From: Cytospora piceicola
Lineage: Eukaryota; Ascomycota; Sordariomycetes; Diaporthales; Cytosporaceae
DNA: 64,000 bases
Direction of reading: 5' to 3'
Assembly (NCBI GenBank): GCA_023375675.1
Contig: JALQBC010000034.1
Span: 372,001 to 436,000 of the forward strand
Positions 24,637-36,034 of the stretch are shown piece by piece. The notes under the pieces are model-generated. The model was not told the DNA's origin. It worked only from the letters and a program-made list of their open reading frames with translations, and searched no databases. Every line of letters starts with the position of its first letter. Position 1 is the stretch's first letter. A program made the translations under genes and the position numbers.

Positions 24637-27600
24637 AAAAGTATAAGGGACTAACGCCGGCCCCAACCTTTAAGCCTACGCCCCCGCTAAATTAGGTAGT
24701 ACCGTGCTTGCTAAGCGGAACCTGTAGGTTCCGGCCTACCTATACCGCATATTACGGCCTACGGCTATAAGGCTAACTTCGCTGCCGTCGCCGTTAAAGG
24801 CCAAATATCGTAATTGCCTTAAATCTCGCGGTAGTCTATACTAGGCACGCTTTTTACACGTTAATCTACCCTTTTATTTATTTATATAAGGCTAAAGCAG
24901 ACGAAATCGTAGCCTATAATCGTAACTATCGTAACCCCTCGTTATTGTTTATACGGCTATTTATATAGTGTTTTTATATACTATTTTTATATGCCTTATC
25001 GTCTGTTAGTATATTTATTTACTTTACGACACTTTATCTTACTTAACTTAAGTAGTACCTACTATTTAATACCGACGTTATACCTAACTAACGTTAACGG
25101 CACGGCGGCTTTAAAGCTAAGGATACCGACGTTATAAAGGTTAATCCGGGCTAATACCTGCTTTTATAAGAGTTTCTCTTTAATATATAGTCGAAACGTA
25201 GATTTAGTAACACAGGTAATAGCGTTAAGCCCTTTATAGCTAACTACCCTTTTATTATTAAATACTAATACTATAAATATTATAGCTAAAAGGCGAGGTT
25301 TAAAGGTAAAGGTATCGTCGTTAAAATAAGTAACAGCTACGCTATATACCTTACGTAAGTAACTATAATAAAGACGTTTAAAGTAGTAAATAGAAAGGTA
25401 ACTAATAACTTAAAATCCGTAAGTATATAGCCCTGCCTATATAAAGCGGATTACTTACTATTCTTAAGGTTTTTTTTAAATACTATAGTAATTATAGTAA
25501 CAACTATAATTTAGTATACTACGATACGGTATACTATTTAAATAGTATCGTAGCTGCTATTAAAAAATATCTCGAACGTAATTATAGCTTAAAAAAGACT
25601 TAAGCTAATAATATATAAAGGAAAAACGTTAAGTTATAACGGTAAGTAAAATTATATAAAGTATACGACGTACGGCCTATTAACTTAGCTGTTTTTTATA
25701 ACTAAAAAAGATCGATTTAAGTAAAAAGAGTAGTAAAAAAAGCAACGATTAGTAATAGCTTCGTATAATAGTAATAAGTAAAACGTTATACTAACTAATA
25801 AGTATAGTAAGTTAGCTACTATTAACTTAGAAAGATTAAAACTTACCTTATATAGGTATAAAAAAGTCCTCGATTAGTTATATAAAAAAGAATTACCTTA
25901 TTAGATTATTAACTTAAATAATAATAAAAGAGGTAAATAACAGCAGATATTTTACGATATAATATTTTTACCGCTTAAACCTACTAAAGCAGCTATAGAT
26001 ATAACGCTATAAAAACACGGCCGTTTCGTATTACTTAATAGCTTATATAAAACTAACCGTTTAAGCTAATATCTTTTTATTATTTAGTTTCGTAATAACT
26101 ATAGGTTATAGTAGTAAAGCGCCTTTTTTCTAACGTAAAGCTAGTATATATAGTTAATCGAAGACCATTTAGCTACTATAAATAACCTCGTGTTAAGCTA
26201 ATAGCTAAAATAGATAATAAACGACGATTTAAGTATTAAATAAAAGAGCTTTTATAATTTCTTACGTTATAATTAAGGTAAACAGGTTATCTTTTTACTC
26301 TGTTAAAAGTATTAAACGAAAGTAATCGAAAAGCGCCTACTTAATAAAGTACTTAACGTTTCTTATAAATAGCTACGCTATATAATATATAATATAGTCG
26401 ACGAGAAGGAGTATACGATATTTTATTAAAAGGCTGTTAACGCCGTACTTATAGTATATATTATATAAAGAGAGTATTTAAGAAAAAAGCTGTTAAAAGG
26501 TAAAAACGTTAAGTAGGTATTATAAGTAAGGTAAGTTTTAGCCGTACTTTATTAGTTTTATTAGCTAATATATTAGTTTTATAGTAGATTTTATATACCT
26601 GTTCTTCTTTAAATATTTATAATATCTTTTTTAAAAAACTTTTATAGCTATTTAAAAAAAGATAAGTTTAAAGGAATAATAAATAAGTTTACCTTTTTAA
26701 AAACCGTCTAACACGCCTTTAACATATATATACAGTAGTATAAAAAAGCCGAAAAGGTAGCTACTAAAACGTAAGTAGGTAAGCTATTAAACCTTTATTA
26801 GTATTTTAATTATTTTAGCAGCCTATTTAAAACCCTTTAAATACTTTAAATAGAGTAGATCTATAAGGCTAAAAAAGATAACTATACTAACGATCCTTTT
26901 TATTATAATACCGACGTATATAAGCTAAAATACCTATATTACTTTTAACGGTAATAACGCCTAATTTATACCTATATATAAAGGAAATACCTTTTTAAAA
27001 GCGAGAAGATCCTTAAGGTAAACTTTAAATAAGTCTATACGCCTTTTAAGTAAAAAGGCTAGCTTATTTACTACTGTACTTTTAATAACCTTTTTATAGT
27101 ATATACTTAAAGTAGTATAGAACTCGAATAATAAAAACGTAAGTATATATAAACCTTATAGTCGTAATTAATCTAACAGTACCTATAGACTAACAATAGC
27201 TTTAAACGATACCTTAACCTTATATAAAAAACTTAAAACAACCGCGTAATAGTTAAAGAGATTTAGTTTAAAAGGATTAAATAGCTTAAAGCGACGTAGT
27301 ACGCTTTAGCCGAGATATTTACTAACTTTAATAATAAAGGCTAATTTTTATTAAAGATCGTAAACAGCTTAAATAGCCGCTCTCTTTTTAAAGCTATAAA
27401 TATATAGCAGGTAGTATAAAATAGGCTAATAATAATAAAGCTTACAACTATACCGCGAAATCTATAGTTAAGCACGCTTATTGCGTTTACGTAAGTAAAT
27501 ATAACCTTAAAACTATTTATATAGTATTTACTAACAATCGGCTTTAACAAGCTATAACCTTATATTCTTCTATAAGGGATAAGTAACCTAAACCTCTTAT

Positions 27601-28467
27601 ATAATAACTACTTTTTATAATAACCTTTATTACAATACTCTTACCTATAATACCCCCGCCTATACAATTATATATACCTATAGGCCCTATAACGCCGTAA
27701 CGGCTAAAGCCTTTTATATAAGGCTAATTTTTATATATAGTAACGCCTACTTTCTCTAAGTAAAGTATATAGCTTAAGCTAAACGACGTACTACTATAGT
27801 TAAACTCTTTAGCCCTATATAAATAAACGCGAAATCTAAACGTAACTACGCCTATAGTACTAAAAAAACTATAGCCGGAGGTTATAATAGCTTTATTTAC
27901 TATATTACCTTAATAAAGCGACAGTACTTTATAACGATATATATAAAACGTCTTAAATAACTCGAATAAGTCTGTTAAAAGGTTATTTAGTATACTAACG
28001 TACCTTTCTACCTTAAAACAGTTTTATAGTTATTATAGTATCTTTTCGGCCGTAAAAGGTATTATAACTAACGGTATAGTAATACCTTTAGCCGTAGCTC
28101 CGTTAGTACGAACGATTTAAAGGCTAGTATATAAAGTTTCTATATAAAACGCACCTATAGCTAATAAAACGTTATATAGTATTTCTAGTAATTTAAAAGA
28201 CACGCTAAAAGGGCTACTACTACTATAGTAAATTCCCTAAAGCACGTAACCACACGCCTAACTAATAAGGTAACAGATCTCGCGATAGCTACGACGATAA
28301 GGCTATAGTAAACTAGATATAGTAGGCTAAATAGTATAATAATACTAAACGAGCAGGCCTACAGGTAAGTTTTAATAGCACCCCGCTTATATAAGACTTA
28401 ACTAACATATTAAACCCGCTAGCAGGTCTCTTAATCGGAGCACCTGCCAGAAAGGGTATAGTGTTTA

Positions 28468-28483
28468 GCCTTTCGCAAATACC
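28468..28483 (-). repeat. Right terminal inverted repeat
   Basis: GCCTTTCGCAAATACC on the plus strand is the exact inverse of the left repeat. Two extra C residues separate it from the right copy of ATTCATTG. Confidence 0.75.
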
Positions 28484-28493
28484 CCATTCATTG

Positions 28494-30058
28494 CCTTCTT
28501 GGCCCATAACGCAATACCGGCATTTCTCAGCAATCAGCAGTCAGTGTATCAGAAGTACCCGATTATTTACTTAGGTACCTAGGTACCTGCTCAACCACCT
28601 GGGCACCTGGGCAGGCAGGCAGGTACTCGAGTACTTAGTAACTGTTTCATTGTCTGTCCGGATGCTCCGGCACACCGAACTCTAACCTCGGTACAAGTCA
28701 CATATGTATGTATGTATGTATGGGCAGTCTTTGTGAATCGTATGTCCGCTGAGTTGTTCTCTTGTTGATGAAGTATTACGGTGGCAGATAACGTGCTGCA
28801 TGAGCGAACTATAAGCTTAATATCAGGTTGCTAACAGTAACAAGACCGTCCTCGGACTCGTTCACTTCTCCGTCGATCTTCAGCTTAATCACGTTAGCTG
28901 AAGCCCTACTACAGACATCTGGAAGCCTTCTTCAACCGCAGCACCAATGGTAAAGAACTTTGGAGAAGCCGAAATGTTGTCTCTGAAAGAGGTAATGATT
29001 ATCCGGGGAGCATTTGGCCACACTCGTGGGCGAGCTCGTTGCCAGTGGTTTCAAGGTGAAGCGAGACATGACATCGTGTTGTTCCTCTCATGATACAAGA
29101 GGAATGTTGGCACAAGAACGTCGCAAGCAGTAGGTACCCAGCACGCCGATGACGTTCTTGAACCTAGAATACGCCGTGCTACAGAAACAAAAGGATCGTA
29201 ACAGTAGTACTTGAAGTAGTCTATCTACTTTGATATCAAAGAAGAATGAACGGCTAACATCCCGTGCCCCTGCTGTATACCTAGGTATCTATCTCCCTTT
29301 ACTGGTTACGACTCAACCCACTACCCCCCCCCCCTTCCCACACCGTCCCCGCCCACTACCAAGGGTTAATCTCCCCCACCCAATCACAAACGAACCCCAA
29401 CCCTAAATTGGTGCCCCTCCATCTCGGCCGCCTGTCAACGCAACACGCAACATGCAACACGCAACACGTTGAGCCAAAAAGACGTTGCAGCCTCGTCCCC
29501 AATCCTGACCGCCAACCTTCGAGAACATTGAAACCTTGAAAGCCATACAACTTCCCGATTGCCGAATCAAGCAACTTGAACCTGGCACACACGCTTTCAG
29601 CACCCTTGTCCTTGTACCCAAGGTGCGCGTCAATTCAGGAGATCTGGACATTAAATACCTACATCCGTACAGCTGTTCCGTACCACCTGGGCACTCTCTC
29701 TCCCTTCCATCTATCTGCCTTTGTTTGGTTGAAATTCCAAAAGTGCCCCATCCGTCGTCCGTCCATCTCTTCGATTCCCTTCCACCAGCATTGGGCTCTT
29801 CCCTACGACACCCGAGGTCTGCCCAACCTGAGAAACATCGGCCTATGCAACCAAGCGCGGTCCTGCATTACAGCATTGACCCCACCTGGTCGCATAACTT
29901 CGCCTCGAACATTTCAAGCCGGATCGAAGCTTGACGCAGATCTGACCCGGCCTTGTCAACGCCACCATCAAGTACCGACCAGAACTTTATTACCACCACT
30001 ACTTCTGCTGCTGGTGTCCAAGGGCTCGTCCAACTGAAAGCTTCTATCTCCACCCCAG
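28494..30058. other. Intergenic with ATGT repeat and TACCTAGGTA motifs
   Basis: Exact TACCTAGGTA copies lie at 28576-28585 and 29278-29287, and an (ATGT)n microsatellite at about 28703-28723. The 3' half (29550-30058) is pyrimidine-rich leader-like sequence for the BAG gene. Its only ATG is at 29845, and that frame closes at a TGA at 29932. No separate gene seen. Confidence 0.45.
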
Positions 30059-31360
30059 GACCACAACTTTTCTCCCGAATTCCGGCCCCTGTCCTTTCAA
30101 GGACTACCTGAACAGTTGCCCAAGGTGGCTTCCGGACTTCCCACCACCCTGGCATCCTCCGGTGCCGCCAGCCAAATCGCCGGGCACATTGCCAACTTAG
30201 GTTCCACCATTGTCAAGCACCTTCCGCCCTCAATCCAGACGTCTCTCGACAGTGCCAATCAGTATATACACGCCACCACAGGTGTCGACCCGACCGTGTT
30301 CTACACCAGCGCTGCTCTTGCAACCGTGCTCCTCGGCGTCATACCTACTGTCTTCGCCAGATCGAACAAGGGGATCATGTCTCGGTATGGCTGGTCGTCC
30401 GGCCCCGGTCGCGGCGCCTTGTCGCCATTCAACTCGGGCCTTGGACCAGAGGGTGTACCACCAGTCACAGACGAAGATTACAGCTACATCACCTCAGAAG
30501 ATCTGGAGAACCACGGCGTGGACGACGAGTACAGGAGGGAACCTGTGGACAGGAGCCGCCACTACACACGATCAGGCGGCGGCCCTTCTCTCGTCATCGA
30601 CGAGGACGACATCCTGCTCATCAAGAACAAGGGCGTCACCTACCCAGAGCACTTCCCCGCATATAGCATCGGCGACGGCAAGCTGCTGGTCGGGGACGTT
30701 CGGGAGCGGGCACAGATGGTCATGAAGTTGTCGGATCGGAAAGCCCACAAGACAAAACTGCTCTACAAGGGACGCCAGCTAAAGGACGAGGAGGAGGCCA
30801 TCTGCTCGTACGGTGTCAAGAACAACAGCGAGATTCTCGTTGTTCTTCCCGACGGTGGAGATGATGACTCCAGCACGGCTAGCGAGGAGGTTGTCGTGGT
30901 TGGGTCGAAGGAAGAGGAAGGAAGGTCCAAGAAGTCCAGGAGCGGAAAGAAGAGAAGGAGCAAGAAGAAGGACAGGACTAGCACCAGTACCAGCCCGCGT
31001 GACAGCAACCTCGAGGTCCCCGGCGCCAGCAGACCTCAAAGCCCAGCATCGGGCGTCTCTGGCCCCAGCGCGGCGGCCGTTGTACCGGGAGGACCCATCG
31101 ACAAGCTCAACGGCATCAACTCGCACTTTGCAACCAAGCTGCTGCCGCCGTGTATGCAGTACACTGCCAACCCGCCCACCGACCCGAAGAAGAGGGAGGA
31201 CGAACACCGGAAGCTGTCCGAGACGCTCATGCAGCAGGTGTTGCTCAAGTTGGACGAGGTGGAGACGAACGGGGAGGAGGAGGCGCGGTCGAAGAGGAAG
31301 GAGCTTGTGAGGATCGTGCAGGAGGTGCTAAAGGGGCTTGATGATGCGAAGGCCTCTTGA
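30059..31360 (+). CDS. BAG-domain protein with membrane segment and ubiquitin-like domain; 5' end unresolved
   Basis: The open frame holds, in order: a predicted membrane helix at about 30290-30360 (FYTSAALATVLLGVIPTVFA); MSRYGWSSGPGRG; VTDEDYSYITSEDLENHG, a fungal signature; a ubiquitin-like fold (VMKLSDRKAHKTKLLYKGRQL...ILVVLPDGGDD); a Lys/Ser-rich linker; and a C-terminal BAG domain (LNGINSHFATKLLPP...VLLKLDEVETNG...VQEVLKGLD). BAG domains bind the Hsp70 ATPase domain and promote nucleotide exchange; the membrane helix suggests a Snl1-like role at the ER or nuclear envelope. Coding similarity starts at about 30059, just after a good acceptor (CCACCCCAG), but no in-frame ATG precedes 30377. 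The N-terminus is therefore either an unfound upstream exon or initiation at the 30377 ATG, which would lose the membrane helix. The stop is at 31358-31360. Confidence 0.8.
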   Translation, partial: DHNFSPEFRPLSFQGLPEQLPKVASGLPTTLASSGAASQIAGHIANLGSTIVKHLPPSIQTSLDSANQYIHATTGVDPTVFYTSAALATVLLGVIPTVFARSNKGIMSRYGWSSGPGRGALSPFNSGLGPEGVPPVTDEDYSYITSEDLENHGVDDEYRREPVDRSRHYTRSGGGPSLVIDEDDILLIKNKGVTYPEHFPAYSIGDGKLLVGDVRERAQMVMKLSDRKAHKTKLLYKGRQLKDEEEAICSYGVKNNSEILVVLPDGGDDDSSTASEEVVVVGSKEEEGRSKKSRSGKKRRSKKKDRTSTSTSPRDSNLEVPGASRPQSPASGVSGPSAAAVVPGGPIDKLNGINSHFATKLLPPCMQYTANPPTDPKKREDEHRKLSETLMQQVLLKLDEVETNGEEEARSKRKELVRIVQEVLKGLDDAKAS

Positions 31361-32572
31361 GTGACGTTCACCACAATACGTCAGGTGGTCATCATGGGAC
31401 CTCAACACGAAGCGATTTCAGATGGGCGGTTTTCGAGAGTTGTTTGCTCGCACTTATTGCGCGTCGAGGCGTCATGAAGACTTGGTACATTTCAAATGGT
31501 GTTACAAAACTGCTTTCGATGTATACATATACATACATGCAGACTGGGTTGGTCCTTTGACAGCGTCACCACACATGTGTGCGCATGGGTGGCCTATACA
31601 TCGGCCAAGCATCGGCCCAGTCAAGGATTGCCTTGACGCACAGGTCGGATCTGTGGCAATGGGGATGATGGTGAAGGGCGAAGCAGTGGAGGGTGGTACG
31701 TTGTAGATGTGTCGTAGGAGATTGGCATGAGGCACTGAGACAACATGAGGCACTGAGACAGCATAGCGTCCAAAACATAGCGGGGCAGTTTTCCACCAAT
31801 ACACAGTCCACCTCGTATGTGTTTAGGCACACTCTGACACCTCTTGGAATAGAACGTCTGAAGAAGGCCCGATACCTCAACGATTATGCATTGTTTTCAT
31901 GATATGGATTACGCTTTCCACTGATGTTGTCTCGGTCTAGACTGAGGTAATCGACCATATGTGTGGAGTGCGTATCGTGAGTACGGATCCGTACCTTGTG
32001 TTGATGGGTACCTAGGTAGTATTGAACAGCCTGGAACGATGTGCCCGTAACCATCTAGGTATCTTGACTTGGCTGTAATACCCACTGATGAGATCACCCT
32101 TAAGACGATGGAGTCAATATTTCATATTTGTGTTGCCGCTGGACGATTCAAACGTCACCACAAGCACAATTCCCTTACCGGTACGTACCTGATGTACAAA
32201 CTCAGGTAAGCATGTGGTCAGTGTAAGTGGAAAGTGGAGCCAATAACTCGGACACCTCGGCTGTTGATTGGTCCAAATTCACTGTTCTGTCGTCCTCTAC
32301 CATTTTGACGGATCACGTGTGGCAGATGCCCTAAGCCTGGCAGCTTAGTCACCCGGCCTCCAAATCCACCCGCAGCGAACCAGCGCGGCCTTCCAAGTTG
32401 TGGTTGATTCAATTTTCCCACGCCTTCCCGCCAACACCCGCCCACCCTCGACAAGTAACTTCACAGGGACGAATAACTGCAAGCTCAGATATATCGACTC
32501 CGTGTCTTTCTGAGCATCGGTGACTCCCTAGTTCCCTTCTTTCATTAATCTTCTGTGACGACAAACCACAAG
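31361..32572. other. Intergenic, ribosomal protein promoter side
   Basis: Bases near 31361 are the BAG 3' UTR. A short tandem duplication (two copies of ATGAGGCACTGAGACA) lies at about 31727-31762, and TACCTAGGTA at 32009-32018. The uL13 promoter should be in 32100-32572. No further gene was supported. Confidence 0.45.
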
Positions 32573-33816
32573 ATGTCCTCCTTCGAGCAGGTCGTGAGTA
32601 CAGTCCCACAGCCCTACAAGCCATTCCTCTCCCCAGCCTACGATCTCCGTCGCACAATCGCCTGGACAATTGGGAGGAAACGGTGTCTGTTGGCTATGAA
32701 ATTTGATTCCGTGTGGACGGAACAGGTGGAATTCGATGGTTACAGGCAGTTTTGGCGGGCACAATCAACGAAACACAGAACAACAAGAACAGACGATTTA
32801 CGCGATGGTGGAAACATTGGGGGACGGAGATCATTTTACACACAAGGCACACAACTTTCAATTCGAAGAGACGCTGACCATTGTTCTGTTTCCTCCAGGT
32901 CGTCATCGATGGCAAGGGCCACCTTCTGGGTCGCCTGGCGTCCATCGTCGCCAAGCAGCTGCTCAGCGGCCAGAAGATCGTCGTTGTCCGCTGCGAGGCC
33001 CTCAACATCTCCGGAGAGTTCTTCCGCGCCAAGCGTACGTCTTACCCCGAAACACGAACCGACTTTCGAACGAGCCCCCGAGATGGATGGCGGACGATCA
33101 AAGTCACATCACATGGGATATCAGAGTCGTAGAGAGATGGACGAAAGCTGACATTCTGGAATACAGTCAAGTACCACGCGTACCTGCGCAAGATGACCCG
33201 ATACAACCCCACCCGCGGTGGTATGTCAGCCCTTCTCCACGCCGATATGCGAGACTGCATTATGTCTACCGAATAGCACATCTGACTCCTTTTTCAGGTC
33301 CCTTCCACTTCCGCGCCCCCTCGCGCATCTTCTACAAGGCCGTCCGTGGCATGATTCCCCACAAGACTGCCCGTGGTGCCGCTGCTCTTGAGCGCCTCAA
33401 GGTCTTCGAGGGTGTCCCCCCCCCTTACGACAAGGTGAAGAAGATGGTCGTTCCCCAGGCTCTGCGTGTCCTGAGGCTGCAGCCTGGCCGCAAGTACTGC
33501 ACCGTCGGCCGTCTGTCCCACGAGGTTGGCTGGAAGTACCAGGATGTTGTTGAGAGGTGCGTTCTACCCGAGAAGAGGCGCATTTTGGCCAGCGTTGGAC
33601 CGACTCAGTTCATTCCACGTGGCTGGTCAAAATGTGCGTGGAAGTATAGAGCAAGATTCGCTGACTGGTGTATACAGACTGGAGGAGCGCAGAAAAGCCA
33701 AGGGTGCCGCCTACTACGAGCGCAAGAAGGCTGCCCGACGACAGCTCTCCGACGCCAAGAAGAACGCCACTGTCGACGAGAAGACGGCTAAGGCCCTTGA
33801 GGCTTACGGATACTAG
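32573..33816 (+). CDS. RPL16: 60S ribosomal protein uL13 (L16/L13a)
   Basis: Five exons (32573-32593, 32899-33034, 33167-33220, 33298-33556, 33678-33816) give 202 residues. The mature protein reads [19 protein letters not shown] at the start, then [57 protein letters not shown] and [23 protein letters not shown], and ends in AYGY. It aligns along its length with yeast Rpl16 (about 199 residues). The 305-nt first intron after only seven codons is usual for fungal ribosomal protein genes. The GTG-AGT donor was preferred over the GTC three bases earlier because it restores the conserved VVVIDG. Codon use is strongly biased, as expected for high expression. Confidence 0.98.
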
Positions 33817-34876
33817 AGAATGGTCGCCGTACGAACAACCTCTTAGTGTGCTTTTTTCGTTTGCTCTTAGAGATTCGGCGTGTGGTAGTCAACTGGTCAA
33901 CGGGCATCACAACTTCATTTTGCGACGGACGGCAGGGACGGGCTAAACTGACTTTTCGTCGGATACGGGTCCCCAAATCATAGGGACTAAACTACACCAA
34001 AACAAATGAGCATGAAATGCACGGGAGCAAAAGATGAATCATTGTCCACAAGAGCAACACTTCGGCACCTGCGGGATGATGATGCAACGTGACTCTGGTT
34101 ATTGCGATGAAGCTGAGCGCTAATAGGGATCGGAATTGTCGAGGGACTGTCGAGTCTACTGTTGTCTCGGAGGACCTGGACTGGGAGGGCAATTCGGATC
34201 ACATCTTCATCCAGCTGACACGGGTATATGGCGAGGTTCGACCACGACATTTCATAACGTCCGACGCCTGAAGAATGAAGTATCGAATTGAATGATCATC
34301 GTGCCCCTGATCCAGGTCGTTTGCGAGCAGTGTCCCCTACAGACCCCCACACCTTCCGCGCCTCACTCCAGTCTTTACACATCTCTCTTCGACGGCCAGT
34401 TCTCGCACTGGTAGCCTGCTATCACGGTAATGATTTAGCACTGCCACCGAGACCATCCTGGCCTGGCTGCATCATTAGGGATTGTTCGTATTGCTAACCA
34501 ACCCCTGCCCCGCCCGCTTTTCAGTCACCGGCTTGTTATCGTCACACCAAGCAAGTATATAACATGTATCTGACAATGCCCAATGACTGAGCGTAGATAT
34601 TAGTCCGAGTTGCCCCGTTCCGTCGTGAAGTACGAGGCGTCTCAGTTAAATATCAATGAGCAGGCGGCGAGTCACAACGCCATCCCCGTGTCACTTTCGA
34701 GCTAAGAGGGCCAGGCACAGTCACGAACAACATTGCTGGATGAGGTTTCGGACTACCTAGGTAGGTACCAACATGTTCAATCAAAGACAGACTCGCTAAA
34801 TTTTATCAAAATCGGCTACCGCCATGCACAAGTCACTACCAAGCAACACAAGCTTCACTCCTTAACCCGCAAGCAT
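33817..34876. other. Convergent intergenic region, no gene seen
   Basis: Between the uL13 and phosphosulfolactate synthase stop codons. TACCTAGGTA occurs at 34754-34763. Nothing else supported. Confidence 0.45.
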
Positions 34877-36034
34877 TCACCGGAAACTGGTAATCTTCCC
34901 AAAGGTGTCGGCCATGCCCCAGATGCCCTCCCGCAGGCACGACAGCTGCACGATCTGCGAGTGGTCCACAAACAGGTTCACGTCCGCGCCGAACTCCCGG
35001 ATGTACCAGTTGAACACCTTGGGATCCGCAGCCTCGAACATGACGTTCTCGGGCGGCAGCTCCCTCAGGATGCCCTGGATGACGTCGGTCCGCCAGCTCC
35101 GGACGTTCTCGGTGATGCCCTCGCTCTCGATCATCAGCCGCTCCACGCCGGCCTCCTTGATGAACCGCCGGCCCAGGTTGACCACCTTGGAGGGGTCCGA
35201 CGTGCCGCCCAGGCCCTCCAGGCCGCCCGCCTCGGTGTCGCCGCCCGCGCCGAACTGGATGCCGAGCTCCGGCTTGGCCGTGAGCCCTGCGGCGTGCACC
35301 TTGTCGACGAGGCGCAGCCAGTCGTCGGGCGGGATGGAGAGGAACCCCGTGGAGATCTCGATCACGTCGAAGCCGAGGGACCTGCATTTCTGGAGGTACC
35401 GGTCTACGGCGCTGTGCGGGTCGGACTGGGTGAGGACGTGCTCGATCCAGCCGCCCTTGGGTGGAAGAGAGATTATATGTCAGATGGTCTGGTCTGTCTT
35501 GTCTGTGCCTTGCTTGGAGGGGTTCCGACACGGACTTACCGTTGAGACGTAAACGCCGTGCTCGTGGGCCAGGTCTAACAGCCCGCGGAGCTTGTCCTCG
35601 GGGAACAAGGAGAACGAACCGCCTGCGAACTTCAGGCCATCGACGTGGTAGCCCATGCTAACGACAGAGGCAGAAAGCAGTCAGCCTGACGTCCCTGATT
35701 TGGAGTTGGTCTGGACAGGTCATCGACAAATGACAGGCCATGATACTCACGTGTCGAGGACATCCTTGAGGTAGTTGGCCCCCATGGCGGAGTAGTATGG
35801 CCCGCGGATCTCCGTGACTCCGACCTTCCTGGGCTTTGGGGTACGCTTGTTGTGTCGGACGAAGCCGAAGCCATCCGGGTCCTCCAACAAGATCTTTGGC
35901 TGTGACTGGGACAAGGGCTGGCGGGTTGAGAAGGCTCGCTGGGCGGCTGTGAGACCGCCGAGTCTCGTGCTGGGGGCGGGGGCAACAGCGGCGGCCGCTG
36001 GCTTTAGGAGACGTGCGGCTGGTCTAGTGAACAT
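34877..36034 (-). CDS. Phosphosulfolactate synthase (ComA) family protein
   Basis: Three exons (35751-36034, 35540-35657, 34877-35455) give 326 residues. The enzyme family in archaea and bacteria adds sulfite to phosphoenolpyruvate on the way to coenzyme M or sulfolactate; plants have the related heat-stress protein HSA32. Family signatures include EIRGPYYSAMGANYLKDVLDTMGYHVDGLKFAGGSF, then GVYVSTGGWIEHVL, FDVIEISTGFLSIP, ERLMIESEGIT, FEAADPKVFNWYIREFG and LREGIWG. The Lys in DGLKFAGG and the Glu residues in EIS and ESEG lie in the conserved TIM-barrel core. The first 45 or so residues are Ala/Arg-rich without acids (MFTRPAARLLKPAAAAVAP), suggesting mitochondrial import. Ascomycetes commonly carry this family, but its reaction there is not established, so the product call is at family level only. 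Confidence 0.87.

Larger units (their letters stand above)
24614..28493. mobile_element. RIP-degraded DNA transposon with TIRs and 8-bp target duplication
   Basis: The block is very AT-rich with stop codons in every frame. By eye CpA and TpG are scarce while TpA is very common and CpG is kept, the mark of repeat-induced point mutation. The ends carry the inverted repeat GGTATTTGCGAAAGGC (left 24621-24636; right, reverse complement, 28468-28483). The octamer ATTCATTG flanks the element directly on both sides (24614-24621 and 28486-28493). An 8-bp duplication is the usual signature of hAT-superfamily insertion. The two termini are not identical at the very tip (G on the left, GGGG on the right), so the exact boundary is uncertain by a few bases. 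The inside is about 3.86 kb. No transposase could be read through the mutations, so the hAT assignment is an inference. Confidence 0.72.

Noticed and set aside
34733..35545. A 270-codon open frame on the plus strand
   Set aside because: Overlaps the ComA-family exons in antisense; the minus-strand protein is conserved and this one is not.
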